DNA of 64,000 bases from Mercenaria mercenaria (GCF_021730395.1 NC_069377.1:69517001-69581000); one strand, 5' to 3'. Positions 36,191 through 47,764 are shown, numbered from the stretch's first letter. The notes: generated by a model from the letters alone, not told the origin. A program made the numbers and translations.

Positions 36191-36462
36191 GATATTCCCG
36201 GGCATTTCAACTTCGCCAACAAGGCGGGGCTTACCATCAGCTCTTCTAAGACCAAAGTCCTGAGCGTCAACAGTACTGATGAAACCTCAATCACTGTAAA
36301 CGACGCCCATCTTTAACAGTTCAGTGACTTCACGTATCTTGCAAGTGTCATTAGCAACGACAACACTGCACAAAAGGACATACATTAAAAAAGTAGAAAA
36401 CCACAGGTCGCCCAACACGACGTAAACGAAAATGTTGCAGGCTCGATTTGAAGGTTCCATGT

Positions 36463-36817
36463 GCACCGTCGTATGAATACAACTGTGTATATTCTAGATT
36501 AAGTTTTGTACTTGTAACATGTGTAAATATTGAGTTCTGCTCAACCCGGGACTAGAGGGTGTGGACGGTAGCATGCTTTTCCACTACTGTCTATGAACAG
36601 GCTCAATCAAACCAAGCCTGCGGCATTTTCGTGTTGAGCGACTTGTGGAGTTTCCACTTTTTTTATTTGATTGAGCCTGTTCATGGACGGTAGTGGAAAT
36701 GCAAGCTACCGTCCACGCCCTGTAGCTCCGGGTTGAGCAGAACTCAACATTTACAAATGTATAAATACAGGATATAATTTAGAGACTTCCACAGATGTAT
36801 TCATACGACGGTACACA
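36463..36817. repeat. 355-bp hairpin element nested in the LINE fragment
   Basis: The left end GTGCACCGTCGTATGAATAC is the reverse complement of the right end GTATTCATACGACGGTACAC. The arms continue through GAGTTCTGCTCAACCCGGG, GTGGACGGTAGC and TTCCACTACTGTC(T/C)ATGA to a small loop near 36650. Nearly the whole element is palindromic. A single diverged arm is at 12385-12500. No protein is encoded. Confidence 0.8.
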
Positions 36818-36819
36818 TT

Positions 36820-37060
36820 TATTTATTTATTTATTACGGCGCACCAACACAGTATAGGTTATATGGCGCCAAACAGGACTACAAATTTTGGTTTCACGTC
36901 TCATTTAAATCGAAATAAATCATGAGATATGGAATAAAAATTTGCATACCTGCTGGAATCACAGAGTTATAGCAAAACCAAGTGTTAAGACCCTATTAGT
37001 CGCCTCTTACGATCATGCAATGGTAAGGCTGTGGTTCCAATTCTTTTCATACACAGATCG
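36820..37060. repeat. Dispersed repeat with TTATTTAT run and ATATGGCGCC word
   Basis: A (TTTA)n run at 36823-36834 is followed by ACGGCGCACCAACACAGTAT and AGGTTATATGGCGCCAAACA, wording I associate with a common bivalve interspersed repeat. It separates two parts of one LINE fragment, so it is an insertion. Class and right boundary are uncertain. Confidence 0.4.
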
Positions 37061-37465
37061 TCCCAGAACCACATGGGGTGGCGGTACACATGGAACCTTC
37101 AATGATGTACATGTACATAGTGCAGCCATGCTCAGCAAAGCCAAAGGTTCCTCCACTAGACTCAAGCAAATTTGGAAGTCAAGGTAATACAGCACCACCA
37201 CAAAGCTCAGGAAACAAGGGCGCCCAAAAAACATGGAGACCCACCATCACACAAGAGTTGAAAGAGGTGGGGCGAGGCACAACACGCTGACAGGTGGAGA
37301 TGTTGACGCCTTATGTCCCGTTCCGGACGAAGAGGATTAAGTAAGTTAAGTACTTTGCAAACACTAAGATACCGACATGACTACTGCCATTTAGTCACAT
37401 TACTTTGCTAGATTACGAGAACTAAAATACTGATATAGCACTATATGCAGGGATGAGAGAGAAAG

Positions 37466-37830
37466 TCCATAGAGATAAAGGAACAGATCGAGAGATTACT
37501 TTCACACCTTAATTGCTGGCAAGAAGAACTAAAAGAATCGTCAATAATCTTAACGCAATCAATCACTTGCATTCAGATTAAATGTATCAAGTATTGCAAG
37601 TTATCACACGGGTATTTTACCAGACGACTGAGAAGAGGTCTTGATAGCAGTTCTCAGCAGACACCGTCATCTTTATTAAATGCAAGTGACCAAACATGAG
37701 TACTTATCACACACTTGTTGAAATAAACGTCATTTATGATAAACACTTGAAACGTACACAGTAGGGTATTCACAGAAAATGATTATCATCTTCAAATCAG
37801 AATTATAATTGTCTGGAAGCAATTAAAATC
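37466..37830 (+). repeat. Unknown repeat, fullest copy
   Basis: The left 225 bp match 28380-28640 in reverse and the right 150 bp match 46750-46895 in reverse, so this copy joins both parts. On the plus strand the left part is open: IEIKEQIERLLSHLNCWQEE through LRRGLDSSSQQTPSSLL to a stop near 37698. The right part (ACACAGTAGGGTATTCACAG) looks non-coding. It could be a terminal exon plus 3' untranslated region moved as a retrocopy, or part of an unrecognised element. Confidence 0.4.
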
Positions 37831-37845
37831 AGTGTGACCATTTTT

Positions 37846-37883
37846 GGGGGTGGGGGGGGGGGGGGGGGGGGGGGGTGGGGGGG
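37846..37883 (+). repeat. Poly-G tract (24 uninterrupted G)
   Basis: Apart from two T the tract is all G, with an uninterrupted run at 37852-37875. The related LINE copy has only GGAGGTGGGGGTGGGG here (29438-29455), so the run expanded from a G-rich seed. The exact length may also reflect sequencing error. Confidence 0.8.
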
Positions 37884-39161
37884 AGGAGTATTCCGTAGTT
37901 CGCTAGAATCTTCCATAAAGGGTCTCTCGATGTGCATTGTCAAATACCTTCTGAAAATCAAGGAAGTTGGTGTGCATCGGAGTGTTCCACTCTATGCATT
38001 GCTCTATGATGTTCCTCAGTGTGAATATTTGGTCAATGCACCCTCCACCTCTTCTGAAGCCAGCCCGTTCCTGTCTAAGTATGTTTTCTATGACTTTGTT
38101 CATTCTGCCAGAAGAACTCTACAAAAAATGGATGAACATAGGAGGCGTTATGCCACGCCAATTTTCAAAGGGTTGAAGGTCACTTTTCCTGGGGAGCTTG
38201 ACAATCGGCCTATGGTTCAAAATCGGGGAAAAATTTCCTCTTCCGATCTTGAAAGGGAGGGCAGCAGCTTACAGGAGGTGTTGATGTCGGCCTTCATCTT
38301 TTCTGCATGAATGGAGTCGTTACCAGCTGATTTCCCTTCTTCTCGCTTTGATTTCAGCTCTGGTTTCGCTCGGTTGTCGGGTTTGGTATCGATGTTTTAG
38401 GATTTCCGTTTTACAGACGGGAGCTCAGGTGGATCATCTGAGTCCGGTCGGTTCAGTACCACCTGAAAATGTTGTACCTATCTTGCCGCTTTCTCCTGCT
38501 AAGAGGAAAGATTGTTGCCTTGTTGACTGGCATGGAGTGGTTTGATTATATACAAGTAAGCTGTTTGGTTATCCTGTACACCACGCTCTTCTATTCTCTT
38601 TGTGCTGCCTGCTCCGCCTCATCAGCTAGCTCTCTTATCATTTCGAGTGCTTCTCTTGACTTCATTGTCCTTAGCTTTGTATGCCTCCTGTGCTCTGCTG
38701 TGGAGTCTTGGAGACTTGGTTTCCAGCATTTTAGCTTTCGGAACCTTCACTTATATGTCTTTTGTCATGTTCCTGGTGCTATCCACTCCTTATTCTGTCT
38801 TTTTGTGTATCCCAAGATGGCTGTTCATGTCTCTACCAAGGTCTTCTTTATGTTCTCCCATTTGGTGATAGGATCGGATTCCATACTCTCCAGAGCAGCG
38901 AAGCGGTTTCTAAGCTCAATGGTGAACTCCTTGACGTTTGTAAATCTTAGCCTGTTTGTTTTCAGGCGCTTCCTGGTTTGGGTATATAGGTCAGTCCGTC
39001 GTAGCTCAGTCTGATTTTGGCAGTGAGCAGGTAGTGATCGCTGTGGTCATTTGCACCTCGATGACGTCTCTAAGCGATGTTCATCCACTTGCCTCCGAGA
39101 TGACCCTAGCCAATTTGGGTTTCGGTGGTACTGCAGGCACTTCCGGTAAATTATTTGATAC

Positions 39162-39162
<1 letters not shown>

Positions 39163-39199
<37 letters not shown>
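39163..39199 (+). repeat. (GT)n microsatellite
   Basis: About 18 GT units lie inside the minus-strand LINE, between its endonuclease blocks. Confidence 0.9.
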
Positions 39200-39200
<1 letters not shown>

Positions 39201-40435
39201 GTGGGGGGTGCGGGGGAAGAGATGGTCCCTCCTATCCTTGTTTTCCAGACAAAAATAATGAGACGTTCCCCGTTATCATTCATAGTTTCACAGCTGTGAT
39301 TGCCCATAACACATTCCCTTTCTGAATTCTCGGAACCGACTTTGGCGTTCATGTCTCCGAAAAACAGTAGCATGTCATGCTAGGGAGTTTTGGAGACTGT
39401 ATATTGCAACTTCATACCAGTCATTCTTGTCTTCCTCTTTCGCCTCATTTGTTGTTGCGTAACACTTTATAACAGTTTGCAGTGCCAGGAGTTGAAGCCG
39501 GCTCTGATAAATGCTCTCGTCAAGCGGTTCGCAAATTATAAAAGAGTATGGGTGGTTGTTTCTTGGCTACTATGTATATGCTTGTCGTCATGCCAGAGTG
39601 TAGGATGACCGACCCTCTGCTGGTGATTTGTTGACTAAATGACAGTAGTCATGCAGGTATCTTAGTGTTGAAATGAGGCGTCCAGTATTCCAGTAGAGAT
39701 CGCCTGTTGTCCCGTATCCGTATTAGAGTCTTACAATGTCCAGATACTTCTCACATATCATAGAGTGTCTCCGACCCTACCGACACGGAAGAAATGTGTT
39801 TCAATTACATAACTACTTCTGTATTCTCGGCATTAGTGGAGTTCAGTTCGCCTGATGATTTGTGTCAAAGTGTAAGCATGACCACTGCTTCAGTTGTTTT
39901 ACGCACCAACAAATATTGTAGAAAATGTATATAAGAAAATCAATAGCAACCGTTATCCAAAGTGATGGGACAATAAGTAACAATTTCCTTTACTGTAACA
40001 GTTCTTTTTTCGTAGGGTAATCTCTGTCTATAAACATGTTTTGCTTTTTTCTCTTGGCTGCGAATGATTGCAATATTTTGAAATTGTGACGCTATCAGCT
40101 AATGTGTTGCTATCAGGACAGATTTTAACAAGCGTAATGGTAAAAAAAGGGAATATAGAAATATTTCAAAATTAATCCAATTTGCAGACGGCTTGAATAT
40201 GTAACGTAATAAGACGTCCGATTCATTAGGATGAAAACTGTTCATTAATAAGGAAGATAAAATATTAAACAGCTACGACAAGTTCCGACATAAAATACAG
40301 CAATAAATAATTCTTATGATACTTAGCATACCAAAATTTAGTAAGTAAATGTGATTATAACGTCGGATATTTCCCGGATGACTTAATCTGCTATGTAACA
40401 TCTGCACACAATCTTTTTTAATCTGTTATTTACAG

Positions 40436-41660
40436 TAAAATCTTGCATGATCTGCTGTTGAACGTAACTTCTACTTTCTCGGAAGTTGTGTGCTGTGTGT
40501 TTTACTTGAAACCCTTCCACCTTTCAGCCTCCGCCGCTGACTAGCCTTCTGGTGAAAAAAAGAAGCCGGGTGCGTTAAGTCTTTCCCTGCAGTACATAGG
40601 GCCCCTCTGCAGACAAGCCGTTTCAGTGCCTCCAAGCTGGCGAAACAGTAACTGAGCACCTTGCGGCCCGGCAGAACTGAGGGGATCGGAGGAGATTGCC
40701 CCAGATTGTGGGTCCAGGCCCACCGGTATGTGGGCACGCCCTGATGGTTTTATGGACAGACCCCCGCTATTGGGACAATAGCCCCTGTGGTTCCAGGGTA
40801 GGGTATGAACTCGGAACCCCCGTGAGGACCCAAAAGAAACTAGGACGTTGAAGACAGAGGTGTTGCGCCATTGGCACTCTCTTAACGAACTACAACACCA
40901 TGCAATATCGCAAGGACTACAATGCGTATGAAGAAAAGAACATAACTTCTGTCGATCTGCCGTTTACATTTAAATTCTTACTCGATCAGCCGTTTTAACA
41001 TAACGTCTTGCCGATTTTTCCGTTTAACATAATTCTTGGGTCGAGTCTGCCGTTTAACCAACGTCTTACCGATCTGCCGTTTAACCCAAACTTCCTCCTC
41101 GATCTGCCGTTTAACATAACTTCTTACTCGATCTGCCGTTTAACATAACGTCTTGCACGATCTGCCGTTTAACATAACTTCTTACTCGATCTGCCGTTTA
41201 ACATAACTTCTTACTCGATCAGCCGTTTAACATAACGTCTTGCACGATCTGCCGTTTAACATAACTTCTTGCTCGATCTTCCGTTTAACATAACGTCTTA
41301 CTCGAACTGCCGTTTAACAAAACTTCTTACTCGATCTGCCGTTTAACATAACTTCGTACTCGATATGCTGTTGAACATAACTTCTTACTCGATCTGCCGT
41401 TAATATAACTTCTAGCTCGATCTGTTGTCAACATAACTTCTTACACCACTGCGTTAACATAACATCTTGCTCGATCTGGCAGTTTAACATAGCTTCTACT
41501 CATTGCTGTTTTACATAACTTCTACCGATATGCTGTTGAACATAACTTCTTACTCGATCTGTCTTTAATATAACTTCTTGCTCGATCTGTTGTTTAACAT
41601 AACTTCTTACTCGATCTGCCGTTTAACACAACGTCTTACTCCATTGCGTTAACATCAAGT
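40436..41660 (+). repeat. 29-bp minisatellite (CTCGATCTGCCGTTTAACAT), interrupted
   Basis: Units contain TCGATCTGCCGTTTAACATA then ACTTCTTAC. Successive GATCTGCCG words are 29 bp apart (for example 41101 and 41130). The first unit near 40440 is separated from the main array (40930-41660) by a GC-rich insertion. About 25 units are present, increasingly diverged toward the right. Copy 2 has only a few (47283-47410). Confidence 0.9.
40478..40930 (-). mobile_element. GC-rich insertion, possibly a 5' part of a LINE
   Basis: This segment is far more GC-rich than its surroundings and splits the 29-bp array, which is continuous at the same place in copy 2. The minus strand has open stretches such as ASLEALKRLVCRGALCTAGK. 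The wording recalls the 5' regions of RTE-like LINEs but I cannot confirm it. Origin by insertion is well supported; identity is not. Confidence 0.4.
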
Positions 41661-42039
41661 TTTCACTATTCTGATGTTTAAATAATGGAAAATTTTTAAT
41701 TTTCTGTTAATTCTATAAGTCTGTCTACAAGGGAAACAAGTATTCTTTTCAATGTAAACCGAGCTGCAGCACGTGTTCCTGTCAGAAAATTACAGTACCG
41801 GAATCAGTATAGAAAATGCCTTACATATATCGGATTATGTGCATATTGGTATGTCAAGGGAAAGGAAAATGAATTTTTATACGTGTTTCTTGTTACATGT
41901 TGGATTAAAATTATTACATTTTGTGACAGTTCCACTTACGACGTTGTTGAGCTATTGGTGTACTAGTACATTGTAGTTTCAAAAACTGGTCTGCATATGA
42001 GTTTGAAATCTTTCTTAATCTACTTATTGGTAATAGTAC
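41661..42039. other. Non-repetitive island between arrays, conserved in copy 2
   Basis: It matches 47420-47765, including GAGCTGCAGCACGTGTTCCT and ATACGTGTTTCTTGTTACAT. No frame is conserved between the copies, so it is probably non-coding. Confidence 0.5.
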
Positions 42040-43100
42040 GTTAAAAGGACAAGTGCAGCAACATGAACTATTGCAACAGAATCAGAACAACACACGAACC
42101 ATTGAAGTGGAAAGCTTAACACATAAACTATTGCAACAGAAGACAGGACACATGAACCATTGCCATGGGAAGTTTAACACATAAACTATTGCAACAGAAG
42201 ACAGGATACATGAACCATTGTCATGGAAAGCTTAACAATAGTATTGCACGAAACAGTCAACTGAACCATTGCCATGGGAAGTTTAAACATAAACTATTGC
42301 AACAGAGACTGACCATGAACCAGTGCAAGGAAGCTTAAAACATAAACTATTGCAACGGAAAACAGGACACAAGAACCATTGCAATAGAAAGCTTAACATA
42401 TACACTACTGCACAAGAAGACAGGACACATGAACCTTGCAATGAAAAAGCTTAACACAAAACTATTGCAAAGAAGACGGACACGGGGCCCTTACAGAGGA
42501 GCCCTACACATGAACTGCTGCAACAGAGTAAGAACACATGAACCATTGCAGTAGAATGCCTAACACATAAACTATTGCAACAGAAGACAGGACAACAGAA
42601 CTATTGCAATGAAAAGCTTAACACATAAACTATTGCAACAGAAGACAGGACACACATACCATTGCAATGGAAAGCTTAACACATAAACTATGCAACAGAA
42701 AACAGGACACATGAACAATTTTAGAAGAAATAATAAAGCATGAACCACTACAACAGAAAACGGGAAAGGTCAAACATTGTAGTCGAAAATATATCACATG
42801 ATCTATTGCAATTGAAGACAGGGCACATTAACTATCGCAGTGGAAAGCTTAACACATAAACTACTGTAAACAAGGCGCAGGAACCATTGTAGAGGAAAGC
42901 TAAACACACATACCATTAAAACAAAACAGGACGCAGGAATCCTTGCAGAGGAAAGCATAATACATAAACTATTGTAACATAGGACCGCGCGCAGTAATCA
43001 TTGTAGTGGGAAGTTTAACACACTAACCATTACAACAAGACAGGACACAGGAACCATTGCAGAGGAAAGCATAAAACTTTTACATAAACATTGTAAAATA
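42040..43100 (+). repeat. 58-bp (2 x 29) minisatellite, degenerate copy
   Basis: Units alternate between CATAAACTATTGCAACAGAA with GACAGGACACATG and AACCATTGCAATGGAAAGCT with TAACA. Each half is about 29 bp. Units here are far more diverged than in the matching array at 47765-49540, and toward the right several have indels. Confidence 0.85.
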
Positions 43101-43269
43101 AACACTTATTGCAGTTTAAAAGGGATAACAATGTACCACGCAATAAAGACGGGTTCGTAAACCCTGCGTAGAATGCTTTTAGAGACACCGTATTTGGTTA
43201 TAAAAACATATAACATTTGACCAAGTAGAAACTGTATGAGGCAAGAGCAATAGCAGTAAAAGATTACAT
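43101..43269. other. Short non-repetitive spacer between arrays
   Basis: The word GAGGCAAGAGCAATAGCAGT and its surroundings are shared with 49825-49875 of copy 2. No gene is seen. Confidence 0.4.
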
Positions 43270-44220
43270 AGGGACCAATGACATTAGTACCTGTGCAGTA
43301 AAAGTCATGACACAAAACCCAGTGCAGCGTATTAGACATAAAAATATGATACAGTATCTTGCGAAGAGACTGCTACATTGACTATGAAAGGAGACTGAAC
43401 AAGTACCCGTGCGAAGAGACTTTACACAAAAGCCCTTGCGGAAGAAGATATAACACAAGTACCAGTGCAGTAGAAAACATTTCATAAAAACCAGTGCAGT
43501 AGAAAACATGACGCAAGTACCATTGCAGAAGAAGATATGACGCAAGTACCATTGCAGATGAAGACATGACACAAGCACGGGTGCAGAAGCAGATATGACA
43601 CAAGTATCATTGAAGAAGAAGACATGACACAATATCAGTGAAGCAGAGACATGATATATGTATCAGTACCAAAAGACCAAAAGCAGATCAGAGCAGCAGA
43701 AGACGTGACACAAGATGCAGTTGAGTAGAAGACATGATACATGTTCTAGTGTAGTAGGACCCATGACAAAAGTACTAGTGCAGTAGAATACATGACAGAA
43801 GTACCACTGCAGAAGAAGACATGACAAAAGTACCATTGCAGTAGAAAACATGAGAAAAGTACCATTGCTGTAGAATACATGACATTAGTACCATTGCAGA
43901 GGAAGACATTATACAAGTACCGTTGCAGCAGAAGAGATGCTTCGTGTACTAGTGCAGCAAAAGACATAACACAAGTTCCAGTAAAACAGAGACATAACAT
44001 ATAAATCAATGCCAAATGACAAACGGACCAGGGCAGCAGAAGATAGGACGCAATGACAAATACGGTAGAGGACGTGGAAGAAGACCCAGTGATACAAGTA
44101 CTAGGTGCAGTAGAAGACATGCCACAAAGACAAGTGCGGTAGGTGAAGTGAAAGCCACAACACAATAACCAGTTTTGCATAACGTATAAAGAAACAATTA
44201 TGGCAGGAGACATAAAGTGA
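43270..44220 (+). repeat. 29-bp minisatellite (GTACCATTGCAGAAGAAGAC)
   Basis: The unit is GTACCATTGCAGAAGAAGAC followed by ATGACACAA (29 bp), with variants such as CAGTGCAGTAGAA. About 30 units are present. The minus strand stays open in several frames and gives cysteine- and leucine-rich frames; these follow the repeat and are not genes. The array ends about 300 bp before the GT32-1 start codon. Confidence 0.9.
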
Positions 44221-44526
44221 GTACTATTACGCTAAGATACTGGACACAAAATAACCAGAACGGTAGCAGACCTAACGTAAAAACAGTATATTGAGAACAT
44301 GTCATAAGAGACAATTCCTTATTTTAGTATAAACAATATTATATGTGCCCTATGATATTCTGTGACATAGTTCATCGGTATTGAAGCATATGATACTATT
44401 GATTAAGCTGTATGATGAAAGCAAAATGACAATGAGCGAAAACAGGGAAATGTATGTTCAAAGAACATGCGTTGGAAGAGCTTATATTCAGTTTTTTTCT
44501 GTAAAAGGAAATGTGTGTTATGAAGA

Positions 44527-46215
44527 ATGAATGTGCACGGATTAAAAGCGTTGAAGTTAGTTTTCCTCTGTTCTGTGATTGTTTCTTTCGTCCAGGTGTC
44601 GCTTTATAGAACTATTGTTTTAAATGCGAAACACTCGCAAGAAACAAGATATCCTTGGAAACTGGAAACAAGAGGTGAACAATATTTTTCATTCTCTCGA
44701 TGATTAAGTAATATGTTAGGACTAAAGGTTACACTGGCAATGGTTGGAATGGAGAGCGAATATCATAATCATGGCGTCTTTCTGGCTTTAATGGTGGAGG
44801 AAGTCCCTGATGCCGCTCAGAACAATATTTCCGGCACAGAAGGAGAGTGCACCTGGATTTCGCACCCGGGTAGAACCCATTTGACTTAACCCATGCCAAT
44901 CCAATTAAATATATTGGTTATAACAATGTACGTATCAGAAGCTTATTTGTATGTCCGTGCAGCAAAACTGTCTTCAAACAGTCTTTAGTAATCATCATTT
45001 ACATGTATTTTAAATGACTTTGGATGGATGTCTTATGTGTGAACATTGATATCCACTTTATTTTTTACAGACACTGAAAATGAAGCTTTTCCACAAGAAC
45101 ACGGACGTGTTGCTGTCAATACATCAGGTATATTGCAAGAAAAGACACCGACAACGCGTGTGGATGTACACTTTGAAGGGGACGCCAGGGTATGCAACTT
45201 ACACGTTGGAATTTCCGAATATCACCGATTTGTTGAAATAACTTCTAATCTATCGGACTGGTCATATAATAAGAGGCTGACCTGTCCCATGTTGAATATA
45301 AAGAACAGAATAAACACTACCCGCATGAAATTGGTAGTAAGATGTCATAAAGATGTGGTGTCTGCAAACCTCAAACCTACAAACTCAACAGACGATATTC
45401 AAAAAGTTCAACCGGGGGACAATTGTTTGAGAATGTTTGTCCAAAAGTGTTGTTCGGATTCGCTTCGCGTGCCAAATGTTGTTCATTATGTCTGGTTTAA
45501 CAAGAAGGAACTTTCTTTCTTTGAATTTGTAAGCTTCATGTCAACGTTGCGTTTTGTGCGTCCGTGCGCTATTTTCATTCATGGTAATATGCTTCCTTCC
45601 GGAAACTACTGGAATTTCATTGTTAATATGTATCCGAATATTGTGCACGTTGTGCGCATGGTGAAAGCAACATTGTTTGGCAATAAAGTTCATTATGTAG
45701 AACATAATGGAGATATCTGGAGGATAAAAGCATTGCAAAGATTCGGTGGAATTTATATGGACACCGACACATTATTAGTGAAACCAATTGAACCGCTTCG
45801 CAAATATCCATGCACATTGTCCCGCCAAACTAAAAATAGGACTGTATCTTCTGCGTTCATTATGTCGGAAAGGAATGCGACTTTTATACGTGAATGGTAC
45901 GAGTTGTATATCATTTACTATGTCAATGATAGCTATACATATAACGCTATGATGTACCCTAGTTATCTAGCTAACGGGAAACCTGAAATTATCCACATTG
46001 AGTATGGAACGATCTCGAGGCCGGATGAACAGCTTCGAGATGTTATATTCAACACGAATACAGGCTGGTCAAATATTTATGGGATGCATCTTTTCGTCAG
46101 ATCCTATATAAACTACTCGGAATTTGTCGATGAAAACAACGTCAAGAATTTTAACACGACTGTTGGTGCAATTTGTAGACATATTCTGTTTGGAAACAAA
46201 CAGCTATGTACGTAG
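44527..46215 (+). CDS. GT32-1: GT32-like glycosyltransferase, type II membrane protein (2 exons)
   Basis: Exons are 44527-44674 and 45071-46215, joined by a phase-1 GT-AG intron, giving 430 residues. The N-terminus (MNVHGLKALKLVFLCSVIVS) is a short cytoplasmic stub plus signal anchor, then a stem. The catalytic part contains VPNVVHYVWF (about 183-192), IFIHGNMLPSGNYW, and FGGIYMDTDTLLVKP with the metal-binding DXD at 280-282. This matches the DXD-type sugar-binding fold of family GT32, which includes alpha-1,4-galactosyl- and N-acetylglucosaminyltransferases. The likely role is transfer of a sugar to glycan or glycolipid in the Golgi; donor and acceptor are unknown. About nine N-glycosylation sequons (NLS, NTT, NRT, NAT and others) fit a lumenal domain. 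AATAAA lies at 46284-46289. The frame is intact. GT32-2 is about 93% identical. Confidence 0.88.
44797..44885 (-). repeat. SINE fragment in the intron of GT32-1
   Basis: GGTGGAGGAAGTCCCTGATG and CACCTGGATTTCGCACCCGG, read in reverse, resemble the central/3' part of the mollusc SINE whose head is at 46917. The same fragment is in the GT32-2 intron, so it predates the duplication. Confidence 0.5.
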
Positions 46216-46725
46216 AAGCACCAACATGTTTGCAAGGGTGTATGAAACATGTGAGTACATTGTACATAAAGAAAAGGAGAAAGAATAAATTACAACTAAT
46301 GATAGGAAAGTGTTCACGTGTCATGACGTTTTGCCTTTCAAATCAAGACATCAATCGCTTTGCTCAAACAACATTTGATGCATTTTTAATACGACAACGT
46401 ATAACGGTTTATGTTTCTACATTTTACAATTAAAATACAGTGGTAACTGCAGACCCTGTCTTGTAAGCTTCCGTACATTCTCTTTCTTCAGTTGTAAAGT
46501 TACAAAACTGCGGTCTTTTACAAATTATGCTCTAGTTATAGTATTGTACAAATTTCGGCAGTTTATATGTAGTTTTATGAGATGTATGTATGTATTATTC
46601 CACTATGACGATTTAGAAGAACATCAGTAGAAATACTGGCATTTTTGCTGCCTGGTAAATTTTAACAAACTATAATGGCTATTTCAAGGAAATGCCGGTT
46701 ACATAAAGTATTTAATTTGTCGCAC

Positions 46726-46900
46726 TAATATTAGTAGACTCGCTTTGATTTTTACAGCATACAGACAATTACAGTTCTGATTTGAAGTTGATCATTATTT
46801 TCTGTGAATACCCTACTGTGTACGTTTCAGGTGTTTATCATAAATGACATTTATTTCAACAAGTGGATCAGTCACTTGCATTTAATAAAGATGACGGGTG
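46726..46900. repeat. Unknown repeat, partial copy 3
   Basis: 46750-46895 is the reverse complement of 37665-37830 (words GTGAATACCCTACTGTGTAC and CACTTGCATTTAATAAAGAT). The AATAAA in the latter could be a poly(A) signal on the plus strand here. Confidence 0.5.
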
Positions 46901-46916
46901 GAGGGGGGTTGGGATG

Positions 46917-47063
46917 GGAGGCTCCTTGGCCAAGTGGTTAAGATCGCTGACTTCAAATCACTTGCCCTTCATCGATGTTGGTTCGAGCCTCGCTCGAGAC
47001 GTCGAATTCTTCAGGTGAGGAAGCCATCCAGCTGGCTTACGGAAGGTCGGTGCTTCTACCCAT
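46917..47063 (+). repeat. tRNA-derived SINE with intact A and B boxes, 3' truncated
   Basis: GAGGCTCCTTGGCCAAGTGG and TTAAG form a tRNA-like head with an A box; GGTTCGAGCC at 46980-46989 is a B box. The body GAGGAAGCCATCCAGCTGGC and TTACGGAAGGTCGG is the conserved central part of a widespread mollusc SINE. It stops at TCTACCCATG where duplication copy 2 begins. Confidence 0.7.
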
Positions 47064-47282
47064 GTAAAACATCCAATTCATCAGGATGAAAACTGTTCAT
47101 TAATAAGGAAACTGAAATATGAAAGAGCTACGACAAGTTCCGACACAAAATACAACAATAAATAATTCTTATTGTACTTGGAACACTAAAATTTAGAAAG
47201 TAAATGTGATTATAGCGTCGGATATTTCCCGGATGACTTAATCTGCTATGTAACATCTGCACATACTCTTGTATAATCTATT

Positions 47283-47410
47283 GTTTACCGTAACATCTTG
47301 CTTGATCTGCTGTTGAACATAACTCCTTACTTATTCTGCTGTCTTACTTGTTCTGCTGTTTAAAAATAACTTCTTACTCAGCTGTTTAACATAATGTATA
47401 CGTAATTTGC
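47283..47410 (+). repeat. Short remnant of the 29-bp CTCGATCTGCC-type array
   Basis: TAACATCTTGCTTGATCTGC and TGTTGAACATAACTCCTTAC match units at 40436-41660, but only about four degenerate units are present. Confidence 0.65.
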
Positions 47411-47764
47411 TGTAATTCATTATAGAGTCATGTCTACAAGAAAACAAGTATTGTTTTCAATGTAACCAAGCTGCAGCACGTGTTTCTGTCAGAAAATTAA
47501 ATTACCGGAATCAATATAGAAAGTGCTTTACATGTGTCGGATTATGTGCCATATTGGTGTGTCAGTTTCAACGAAGGGAAAGGAGAATGAATTTTTATAC
47601 GTGTTTCTTGTTACATGTCGGAGAAAATTATTACATTTTGGAACAGTTCCACTTATGACGTTGTGAGCTATTCTATTTATATACATTAGAGTTACAAAAA
47701 CTGGTCTACATATGAGTTCGACATCTTTCTTAATATACTTATTGGTAATGGTACGATAAAAGGA

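Larger units (their letters stand above)
36195..37335 (+). mobile_element. LINE fragment (RTE-like C-terminus), interrupted by two insertions
   Basis: The first part (36200-36400) reads FANKAGLTISSSKTKVLSVN then FTYLASVISNDNTAQKDI, which is the reverse-strand counterpart of 29010-29200. The last part (37125-37340) reads AKGSSTRLKQIWKSR and ends with a block finishing in ALCPVPDEED and a stop, as in RTE-like C-termini. In between lie a hairpin element (36463-36817) and another repeat (36820-37060). The piece is a decayed, 5'-truncated copy of the family seen at 28660 and 37828. Confidence 0.7.
37828..39790 (-). mobile_element. Decayed LINE (endonuclease and start of RT), minus strand, RTE-like
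   Basis: From right to left the minus strand has endonuclease fragments (39400-39740), then LLFFGDMNAKVGSENSEREC and NDNGERLIIF (39220-39373), which are typical of the APE-type endonuclease of RTE-like elements. A long linker follows, then RQERAGFRRGGGCIDQIFTL and TNFLDFQKVFDNAHRETL at 37903-38080, the first RT blocks. It stops at the poly-G tract, so the catalytic RT part is missing. Frameshifts and a GT microsatellite at 39163-39199 interrupt it. It belongs to the same family as 28660-30030, with which it overlaps around the FDNAHRETL block. Confidence 0.85.
40217..46725 (+). repeat. Segmental duplication, copy 1 (contains GT32-1)
   Basis: From ATTCATTAGGATGAAAACTG onward the order of landmarks matches 47071-52535: TCGGATATTTCCCGGATGAC, the 29-bp arrays, GAGCTGCAGCACGTGTTCCT, both glycosyltransferase exons and a shared 3' flank ending near TTTTAACAAACTAT. 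Coding parts differ by only a few percent. The arrays differ strongly in unit number. Confidence 0.85.

Noticed and set aside
38469-39325. Plus-strand open frame of about 180 codons with hydrophobic content
   Set aside because: It is antisense to the LINE at 37828-39790, whose endonuclease and RT motifs are on the minus strand.
43106-44213. Minus-strand open frames rich in Cys, Leu and Ser (LLLQW-type words), also at 49420-50059
   Set aside because: They follow the 29-bp minisatellite period and are open in several frames. The pattern degrades with the repeat, and no signal or domain is conserved between the two array copies.
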